Origin: DASVAL01 sp035649575
Lineage (GTDB): Bacteria; Planctomycetota; UBA1135; UBA2386
Direction of reading: 5' to 3'
Assembly (NCBI GenBank): GCA_035649575.1
Contig: DASRJH010000102.1
Span: 1-15,965 of the forward strand
DNA: 15,965 nucleotides
The position numbers and the translations under genes were made by a program. Of the stretch, positions 1-5,447 are shown one piece after another (position 1 is the first letter of the stretch; each line of letters opens with the position of its first letter). The notes beneath the pieces are model-generated. The model was given only the letters and a program-made list of their open reading frames with translations, searched no databases and had not been told where the DNA came from.

Positions 1-355
1 TGACCTCGGCAGTGTGCGTACCCGACGGCAAGCTGGCTGCCTGGCTTGCATTGATCGAGACCGTGAACGCCAGCGACTGCCCAGCGGCGAGAGTGCCACT
101 GCTGGAACCCGCCGCAGTCACCCACGGCTGCGACACCACGCGCTGGTATTGCACCGCCGGACCCGCATTCGTCCAGGTGTAGGCCTTCGACGTCGGCGTG
201 AACGGTCCACCTGCCCAGCCGCTCACCGCGAAGCCGCCAGGCGGCGTAAGCACCGATGCTATGTCCAGGACGGGATTCGACTGACTTGACAATCCCACAC
301 AAAACAGTGCCAAGGTCGCCGTACAGACTACGCCCCTTGGTTGAGTATCTTTCAT
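1..355 (-). CDS. Secreted BACON/Ig-like domain protein, 5' part only
   Basis: Reading the minus strand from the ATG at 355-353 gives 118 codons without a stop before the window edge, so the C-terminus is missing. The N-terminus looks like a signal peptide: MKDTQPRG, then a hydrophobic stretch (VVCTATLALFCVGLSSQ). From about residue 40 it resembles the BACON-like Ig fold of secreted bacterial proteins: GGPFTPTSKAYTWTNAG, then a W-V segment, SGTLAAGQS, and LPSGTHTAEV. In that fold a conserved tryptophan precedes an SGtLapGqs turn and a GtytaxV strand. Such domains are usually in surface or secreted proteins and often mediate adhesion or carbohydrate contact; no specific role can be given. GAGG lies 7-10 nt upstream of the ATG and supports this start. 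Codon use is less GC3-biased than in the rest of the window. Confidence 0.72.
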   Translation of the reverse strand, partial: MKDTQPRGVVCTATLALFCVGLSSQSNPVLDIASVLTPPGGFAVSGWAGGPFTPTSKAYTWTNAGPAVQYQRVVSQPWVTAAGSSSGTLAAGQSLAFTVSINASQAASLPSGTHTAEV

Positions 356-380
356 GACGCGCCTCGTTGTTGAGTTAGCT

Positions 381-405
381 CGACAGCTCCGCCGGCTGGC
401 TGTCG
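381..405. repeat. Inverted repeat in leader of Ig-like gene
   Basis: CGACAGC (381-387) is perfectly complementary to GCTGTCG (399-405) across an 11-nt loop. It lies 26 nt upstream of the minus-strand start at 355, so in that transcript it would be a 5' leader hairpin. It could also be a weak terminator for plus-strand transcription, as AAAAG follows, but no plus gene lies upstream. Function unknown. Confidence 0.35.
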
Positions 406-434
406 AAAAGCGCCGTCACAGCGGGGAGCCGTAA

Positions 435-454
435 GCGCGGCGTAGCCGCCGCGC
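435..454. repeat. Perfect 8-bp hairpin with TAGC loop
   Basis: GCGCGGCG (435-442) pairs completely with CGCCGCGC (447-454) around a four-base TAGC loop. This is a very stable all-GC stem in an otherwise AT-richer region. No T-run follows on either strand, so it is not a classical intrinsic terminator. Being about 80 bp from the Ig-like start, it may be a leader structure or an operator. Confidence 0.4.
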
Positions 455-953
455 ATTCTCTTGGTAGCATGGTTCTTGGCGGCACGGTCGCGATCCAAGC
501 GCGACGCATGCCTGGGACCTGATTAGCAATCGCACTTACGACGTAGGGAGAGAGCATTGGCCTGAGGAAAAGGCCAATTCGTTTCCAATCGCGGCGATGC
601 GTCGTGCTGCAATGCACATATGCGACCGCTCTAGCACCAGGCATGACCAAGTTGCTGCCTATATGCCAGCGACACGACCACGCGATTGGCGGCCTTGATT
701 GTTGTCCACAGCCTTCGACTACAGTGGACGCCGTCGACGAGCCGCTACCACGCCTTTGCGCTGTGATTCACGCAGGCGATCGCATTCGCATTCTGTATGA
801 CCAAGGCGCCGTTGATAGCTCTCCACAGCGTTGGCGGCGGCCGCAGTCAGCTACCGTGCGCATCCGGCAATGATCGGTGCGCAGCATGTCGAGCAGACCG
901 GCCTCCATCGTTGCTGCGGCCAGGCGCGCAGCCGGGCCCGGCCGGGCTCTGTG

Positions 954-1559
954 TCACGGAGCCTGCCGGCCGGCGTCGGAGCGCGCTTCGTTCGAACGGC
1001 GACGACGCCACTTCTGCCACTTCGGCCAGAGCCACATTACGTAGCCGCTGCTCGCGAGATACAGCAGGATCAACGCCGCCGCGGGCATCCCCCAGTCGTG
1101 CATTGCGTCGCACCAGAACGACCCGTCGTGCAATCGTTCGAGCCAATCACTGCGCCGCGGCTTCGGGTCCGAAGTGCGCAGTGTGATCGCGCACACCTGC
1201 ACCTCGAGATCGTCGTGCTTGCTGACCACCTTGTGCACGCGGTGGGAGGGCCGGAAGTCGACGCGCGCGATGTCCTCTTCTCTGCGGAGCTGCGGCAGAC
1301 CGAGCGCGAACACCGCGCCGTAGACGGCGGCGAGCGGTTGCAGCTTCTCGGGTGGTCCATCGGCGCCCCGCACGACAGAGGGCTGCAGCCAGTCGTAGTG
1401 CTTCTTCTGCAACAGCAGGAATCCGCTCGCTGCCGTCACGATGAACACGAGGCCGGCCGTGACGCCCAACCAGCGATGAAACAACCAGAGGGTCCGGAAG
1501 ACGGTCACGCGGCAAGGATGGCGACCCGCCGCTTGCGACGCCACTACAACCATGCGCAT
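954..1559 (-). CDS. PepSY-associated TM helix family membrane protein
   Basis: A 201-residue protein if it starts at the ATG at 1559. One helix lies at about residues 31-50 inside the typical motif F-H28-R-W-L-G-V-T-A-G-L; a second lies at about 157-178 (GMPAAALILLYLASSGYVMWLWP). A soluble loop of about 100 residues separates them, and an Arg-rich cytoplasmic tail follows (KWQKWRRRRSN). This is the layout of short PepSY_TM proteins, which associate with iron/siderophore uptake or respiratory membrane modules, often with unproven function. The histidines H28, H144 and H154 next to the helices could bind a metal or heme, but that is inference. A GTG at 1508-1506 (VTVFRTLW) is an equally possible start; neither has a good ribosome site. 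It begins 35 nt after the asparaginase stop and is probably co-transcribed with it. Confidence 0.78.
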   Translation of the reverse strand: MRMVVVASQAAGRHPCRVTVFRTLWLFHRWLGVTAGLVFIVTAASGFLLLQKKHYDWLQPSVVRGADGPPEKLQPLAAVYGAVFALGLPQLRREEDIARVDFRPSHRVHKVVSKHDDLEVQVCAITLRTSDPKPRRSDWLERLHDGSFWCDAMHDWGMPAAALILLYLASSGYVMWLWPKWQKWRRRRSNEARSDAGRQAP

Positions 1560-1594
1560 CACGGCGCCCGTCGCGAGCCGAGTCGTTCTGCCTG

Positions 1595-2575
1595 CTATCG
1601 TGGGCGCGGGACGACTCGCGGCACGCTCTGCACCTCGCTGCCGTCCTTGGTCGCCGTGGCAAAGGGGAAGGTCTGGTTGGAAGCCGCGGCTCCGCAGCGA
1701 CCCTGCTTGTCCAGCGCGATGAAGCAGACGTCGAGCGCATAACCGCGCGGATCGACGCGCGCGATGCGGTGGATCGCCTCTTCGCACGCTTGCTGGGGCC
1801 CCAGGCCTTGCCGCATCAGCTCGACGATCAGGAACGACGCGCAATGACGCATCACGTTCTCGCCGAGACCGGTTGCCCCGGCGGCCCCGACCTCGTCGTC
1901 GACGTAGAGTCCGGCGCCCAGGATCGGCGAATCGCCGACGCGGCCCGGCAGCTTGCCTCCGGCCCCGCTGGTCGAGCAGCCGCCGGCGATGTGCCCTTCG
2001 GCATCCAGGATCAGGAGCGTTATCGTGTCGTGACCACCCCGGTCGGCGTCGCCGCGTTTCTGCGCGACCCAGGCGTCCTTCTTCGCCGCGAGGTCGCCCG
2101 TGTCGACGGATTCGAGGCCCTGCTCGAGCGCGAACCAGCGCGCGCCCTCGCCGACCAGCATCACGTGCTTCGTCGCCTCCATCACGCGACGCGCCGCGGT
2201 GATCGGATGCACGATGCCCTCGAGCCCCGCCACGCTGCCGGCGCGGTGACCCGGCCCGTCCATGATGCAAGCATCGAGCTGCGGATAGCCGGCGGCGTTG
2301 GGCCGGCCGCCGACTCCGACCGAACCATCCGAGCCCAGCCGCTCGATCTCGCGAATGCCGGCCTCCACGGCGTCGAGGCGCGATCCTCCGTTGCGCACCA
2401 CGGCGAGCGCATGCTCGTTCGCGATCTGGCCGAACGGCCATGTCGAGATGATGCGCGGCCGGACCGGCGAAGTGACGGTCCCGGGCATGCCGGCGCACGA
2501 CCCGATCGCGAGCAGGGCGGCCAGCAAGGCGATGCGCGCGGGGCAGCAGAAACGCGGCGAAGTCGGCGGGAGCAT
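1595..2575 (-). CDS. Glycosylasparaginase-family lipoprotein (N-terminal nucleophile asparaginase)
   Basis: A 326-residue member of the asparaginase-2/aspartylglucosaminidase family. Family members cleave the GlcNAc-Asn bond of glycoasparagine, or isoaspartyl or Asn amides, after autoproteolysis before a threonine. Visible signatures are STWPFG (44-49), NGGSRLDAVEAG (62-73), DGSVGVGG (83-90), LDACIMDG (100-107), GHDT with predicted nucleophile T184, and GRVGDSPILGAG followed by G-A-A-G-A-T-G-L-G-E. All align well with what I recall of human aspartylglucosaminidase. The N-terminus is a lipoprotein signal (RIALLAALLAIGSC, lipid Cys 27), so it should sit in the envelope. The ATG at 2575 is chosen because translation upstream of it is shadow-like and this start gives a proper signal peptide. 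Which substrate it uses cannot be told; acting on glycopeptides from outside is plausible. A PepSY membrane gene follows 35 nt downstream. Confidence 0.9.
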   Translation of the reverse strand: MLPPTSPRFCCPARIALLAALLAIGSCAGMPGTVTSPVRPRIISTWPFGQIANEHALAVVRNGGSRLDAVEAGIREIERLGSDGSVGVGGRPNAAGYPQLDACIMDGPGHRAGSVAGLEGIVHPITAARRVMEATKHVMLVGEGARWFALEQGLESVDTGDLAAKKDAWVAQKRGDADRGGHDTITLLILDAEGHIAGGCSTSGAGGKLPGRVGDSPILGAGLYVDDEVGAAGATGLGENVMRHCASFLIVELMRQGLGPQQACEEAIHRIARVDPRGYALDVCFIALDKQGRCGAAASNQTFPFATATKDGSEVQSVPRVVPRPR

Positions 2576-2585
2576 GATCGCTGCA

Positions 2586-2591
2586 AGACTA
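2586..2591 (-). promoter_or_regulatory. Possible -10 box of the asparaginase gene
   Basis: On the minus strand TAGTCT lies 10 nt before the ATG at 2575, with no Shine-Dalgarno between. Together with the hairpin at the end of the upstream BNR gene, this suggests a separate promoter giving a leaderless or near-leaderless transcript. No clear -35 is seen. Confidence 0.3.
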
Positions 2592-2614
2592 AGCGGTGCG
2601 TTACCTCCCCCGCG

Positions 2615-2633
2615 AACCGCCGCTGCGGCGGTT
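2615..2633 (-). terminator. Hairpin overlapping the BNR gene stop codon
   Basis: AACCGCCG (2615-2622) pairs perfectly with CGGCGGTT (2626-2633) around a 3-nt loop. On the minus strand the stem begins inside the TAA stop of the BNR lipoprotein. Only TT and then a G run follow, so it lacks a T tract. It could act as a Rho-assisted or 3'-end stabilising hairpin separating the BNR gene from the asparaginase gene. Confidence 0.5.
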
Positions 2634-5271
2634 ACACGCCGAGGAACACGCGCAGACCCGTGCTGAGATCGCCGAGGCCCAGCATCGGCCCGCCGCTCGC
2701 GGACAGCAGCAGCGCCTGGGCGGTCAATTCGAGGCCGATCAAGTATGGCTGCGGTGGCAGGGCCAGCGGTGCGCTCCAGGCTCCGGTGCCCGAAGTCAAT
2801 CCCGCAAAGTCGAGGAACACCGTCAGCAGGTCGACGTGGATCGTGCAGGGGCCGATCGGCACGGAGCTCGGCGGGCCCATGCTGAGTGCCAGGAACACGG
2901 GCGCGTTCGGCAGAGCGGCAGCGAGGCTGAACTGCATCGTGGTGCCGACTACGGGCGACGAGGCCGCGAGCACTGGAGGTGTGCCCGTCGCGCAGCCGGT
3001 GCCGACGACCTGGGTTCCGGCCAGCGGCAGTGTCGCCAGGTAGACGCCGCGTCCGTGCGTCACGCACAGCAACTCACGGTCGTTCTTCCAGATCAGCTGA
3101 TCGATGCACACGTTCACGGGGCCGCCCGCGACCGGCGCCCAGGAAGCGCCGCCGTTCGTGCTGTGGAAGAGCCCGAGGTCGGTCGCGACGAACAGCAGGT
3201 CGTGAAGCACCCGGTGCATCAGGACCCAACTCACGGGCAGGTCCGGCAAGGCGCCGATGCCGCTGCCGTCGATCGTGTGCCACGTGACGCCGTTGTCGGT
3301 GGTCTCCCAGAGGTTGTCGGGCGTGTAGCCCATGAAGCTCAAGATCACGCGCTGGTGGTTGCTCGGGTCGATCGCGATGCTGCTGACCCAACGGTCGGGC
3401 AGCTGACCACCGGCGCTGTCGATCAACGTCCAGGCCGGAACGGGCGCCGTGCTGTTGGCGGTGCGATAGACCTCGCCGTCGTTGTGACCGACCCAGACGA
3501 TGTCCGCATTGCCGAGCGCGATCTGGGCCGTCGAGAGGTTGCAATACGGGTTGTCGGCGAAGTGGTCCTGCGGCGGGGTCTGCACGATTGTCGGGCAGCT
3601 TCGCGGCGCCTTGATCTGCACCCACGTCGGCGGCACGCCGGTCTTCACGTTCGTCGTGCGCCACAGCGCGCGCCCGCAAGCGAGCATGCGGTTCTGGTTG
3701 TTCGGGTCGAGCAGGAAGTATGGCGCGAAGTTGAAGCCGATGTCGCCCGTCGTGGCGCCGCGGATGTCGGTCCAGTTGACGCCGGCGTTGCTGCTGCGCT
3801 GCGCGCCGAAGTGCTGGTAACTGCCGTAGAAGTAGTTCGGGTCGGTCTGATCCGCGGCGCAGAAGGTGCCGTCGCCGCCGATGACGTTGTAGGTCCACGC
3901 GTTCGGATTGCCGTTGTAGCGATTGGTGCCGTTGTCCTGGGCTCCGGCGATCATCACGCCGGAGACCGGGTTCATCGCGGCGCCGTAGAACTGCGTCACG
4001 CCGAGCCCGTTGTTCAGCGTCGACCAGCTGCCGACCTGCCAATCGGCGATCGTGTGCAAGCCGCCGTCGTCGCCCGTGTAGATGCGCTTGTTGGTCGTGC
4101 CGTTGTAGCCGGGATGCTCGACGATCACGTGGTAGTCCGGGTGCGACCCGGTCGTGAACTGGGAGCGCGTCGCGCCGGCATCGGTGCTGCGGTAGAGCTG
4201 CACGCCGCCGTAGACGAGGTTGTTGGCGTTGGTCGGATCGACCCACAGCGCGTTGTTGTAGAGCGAGTAGGTGCCGATCGATTGCGTGCTGCGCTGCGCC
4301 CAGGTTTGTCCGCCATCGAGCGACCGCCACACGTGGACGAACCACGAGGTGTCGCTGACCGTCGCGAACACCGTCAGAGGATTGCTGCGCGCGTAGGCCA
4401 GCTCGACGCGCGTCGCGATCGCCGAGATCTGCACGGTGCTCCACGTGAGGCCGCCGTCGACCGTCCACTGCGCTCGGCCATCCTCGCGCCCGGCGACGGC
4501 GCGCAGGGGATCGGTCGGATGGAAGTCGAGGTCGAGCGTGCGTGTCGTCGTGCGTTGGCTCCAGGTCTGGCCGCCGTCCGTGCTGCGCCAGATCCCGCTC
4601 GCGGTCGCGGCCAGCATCACGAGCGCATTGCCGGGCTGGAACGCGAGACGGTTCACGAAGTACCAGTCCGGCGTCGAGGTGCTGAGGATCCGGGTCCAGG
4701 TGACCCCGGCATCGATCGACTCGAAGATGCCGGCTCCGCGCAGGATCGCCGTGTTGCTGCTGCCCATCACGGCATCGAAGAAGCCCTCGCCCGAGCCGAA
4801 GTACAGATGGTTGGAATTGGTCGGATCGAGCGCCATGCAGCCGCAGCCGAGCATCGTGAGCAGGCCGTTGCGAGGCTGCCAGGCCGAGCCGGCAGTGTCG
4901 CTGTAGAAGACGCCACCGCCGGCCGAACCGGTCCATATGCGCTGCGGATTCGCCGGATCGATCAACACGGCGCGCAGGCGGCCGCCGATGTTGCCGGGCC
5001 CGAGCCACGTCCATTGCACCGGTGCGCCGAGATCGTCGAACATCTCCATCTGCTGCTTGTGTTCCCATGCCTGCATGAGCGCGTCGTGCCGCACGTGACC
5101 GAGCAGTCCGCGAGCCTGCGCGCGCTGGCGCATGCCGCCCGGGTTGTGTTCCTCGCGCCCGTGCTCCTCGCGCCCCTGCTCCCCGTGCTCCCGCGATTCG
5201 ACATCCTCCCATTGGCCGACGGAGCAGGCAACGAGCAGTGAACAGACGACGGTGACGACGGTGCGGCGCAT
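2632..5271 (-). CDS. Large secreted BNR/Asp-box beta-propeller lipoprotein
   Basis: An 879-residue protein. The ATG at 5271 has a good GGAGG four bases upstream and opens a lipoprotein signal (MRRTVVTVVCSLLVAC, lipid Cys 16). Residues 24-42 form a Glu/His/Arg-rich linker. The body is made of BNR/Asp-box blades: SIDAGVTW, STDGGQTW, TVDGGLTW, SLDGGQTW, STDAGATR, SSNAGVNW, TTDNGVTW and STNGGASW. This is the VPS10/sortilin/sialidase-like multi-propeller type with DP(T/S)N blade turns. No sialidase arginine triad can be identified, so enzymatic activity should not be assumed; binding or scaffolding outside the cell is more likely. The last 123 residues or so (from GTGC) form a separate Gly/Leu-rich beta domain with two cysteines that resembles a tail shared by secreted proteins of deep planctomycetes. 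It is divergent from the metallopeptidase gene across 176 bp. Confidence 0.9.
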   Translation of the reverse strand: MRRTVVTVVCSLLVACSVGQWEDVESREHGEQGREEHGREEHNPGGMRQRAQARGLLGHVRHDALMQAWEHKQQMEMFDDLGAPVQWTWLGPGNIGGRLRAVLIDPANPQRIWTGSAGGGVFYSDTAGSAWQPRNGLLTMLGCGCMALDPTNSNHLYFGSGEGFFDAVMGSSNTAILRGAGIFESIDAGVTWTRILSTSTPDWYFVNRLAFQPGNALVMLAATASGIWRSTDGGQTWSQRTTTRTLDLDFHPTDPLRAVAGREDGRAQWTVDGGLTWSTVQISAIATRVELAYARSNPLTVFATVSDTSWFVHVWRSLDGGQTWAQRSTQSIGTYSLYNNALWVDPTNANNLVYGGVQLYRSTDAGATRSQFTTGSHPDYHVIVEHPGYNGTTNKRIYTGDDGGLHTIADWQVGSWSTLNNGLGVTQFYGAAMNPVSGVMIAGAQDNGTNRYNGNPNAWTYNVIGGDGTFCAADQTDPNYFYGSYQHFGAQRSSNAGVNWTDIRGATTGDIGFNFAPYFLLDPNNQNRMLACGRALWRTTNVKTGVPPTWVQIKAPRSCPTIVQTPPQDHFADNPYCNLSTAQIALGNADIVWVGHNDGEVYRTANSTAPVPAWTLIDSAGGQLPDRWVSSIAIDPSNHQRVILSFMGYTPDNLWETTDNGVTWHTIDGSGIGALPDLPVSWVLMHRVLHDLLFVATDLGLFHSTNGGASWAPVAGGPVNVCIDQLIWKNDRELLCVTHGRGVYLATLPLAGTQVVGTGCATGTPPVLAASSPVVGTTMQFSLAAALPNAPVFLALSMGPPSSVPIGPCTIHVDLLTVFLDFAGLTSGTGAWSAPLALPPQPYLIGLELTAQALLLSASGGPMLGLGDLSTGLRVFLGV
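5146..5190 (-). repeat. 15-bp imperfect tandem repeat in the BNR gene
   Basis: Two adjacent 15-bp units (5146-5160 and 5161-5175) differ at one base, and a degenerate third follows to 5190. On the coding strand the units encode repeats of the type GREEH in the linker after the lipid anchor. Unit length is a multiple of three, so copy changes would keep the frame. The His/Glu richness is compatible with metal binding, but a flexible charged spacer is the simpler reading. Confidence 0.6.
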
Positions 5272-5275
5272 GGAA

Positions 5276-5280
5276 CCTCC
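5276..5280 (-). promoter_or_regulatory. Ribosome binding site of the BNR gene
   Basis: GGAGG on the minus strand ends four bases before the ATG at 5271. It fixes this start over the longer upstream reading frame, whose extra 57 residues look like shadow translation. Confidence 0.75.
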
Positions 5281-5302
5281 GAAGACGAGTGGGAGAGCCC
5301 GA

Positions 5303-5308
5303 AGGATA
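5303..5308 (-). promoter_or_regulatory. Possible -10 box of the BNR gene
   Basis: TATCCT on the minus strand lies 31 nt before the ATG and 22 nt before GGAGG, a normal distance for a leadered mRNA. No good -35 hexamer is seen 16-18 nt further upstream, so this is weak. Confidence 0.3.
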
Positions 5309-5356
5309 GCCAGCGAGCGGGCCCGCGGGTGGCAGGCCCGAAAAAACGCGCACCGC

Positions 5357-5418
5357 ATGGTGGCCAGGACCGCCGCGATCCCGACCCTGTTGCCTTCGGC
5401 CGTTGCCCAGGCCACCAT
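5357..5418. repeat. Spaced inverted repeat between divergent genes
   Basis: ATGGTGGCC (5357-5365) and its exact complement GGCCACCAT (5410-5418) lie 44 nt apart, in the 176-bp region between the divergent BNR and metallopeptidase genes. It could be a pair of half-sites for a regulator or a leader hairpin arm of the metallopeptidase mRNA. A 9-bp match in GC-rich DNA is only mildly surprising. Confidence 0.3.
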
Positions 5419-5447
5419 CCGCCGCACAGAACGAGGCAGCAACGGGC

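Larger units (their letters stand above)
356..953. other. Intergenic region, no convincing gene
   Basis: About 600 bases between the start of the Ig-like gene and the stop of the PepSY gene. Sampled 60-base rows are roughly 55-62% GC against 70-77% in neighbouring genes. The open frames here are Arg/Ala/His-rich, lack third-position G/C periodicity, and show no domain, signal peptide or ribosome site. It holds two hairpins near the Ig-like gene and GC palindromes at 931-947, just past the PepSY stop. It presumably contains the promoter and leader of the Ig-like gene, but I cannot pick a clear -10/-35 pair. Confidence 0.55.

Noticed and set aside
375..873. Two ORFs of about 90 residues on opposite strands in the 356-953 gap
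   Set aside because: No ribosome site, no domain, no third-position G/C bias, and they overlap each other.
931..947. Overlapping GC palindromes just past the PepSY stop
   Set aside because: Two 12-bp palindromes with no loop and no T-run; cannot be called a terminator with confidence.
2596..5241. 881-codon open frame on the plus strand opposite the BNR gene
   Set aside because: It is a GC-driven antisense shadow. Its translation is Arg/Val/Asp-rich with no domain, while the minus strand has a lipobox, a strong SD and eight Asp-boxes.
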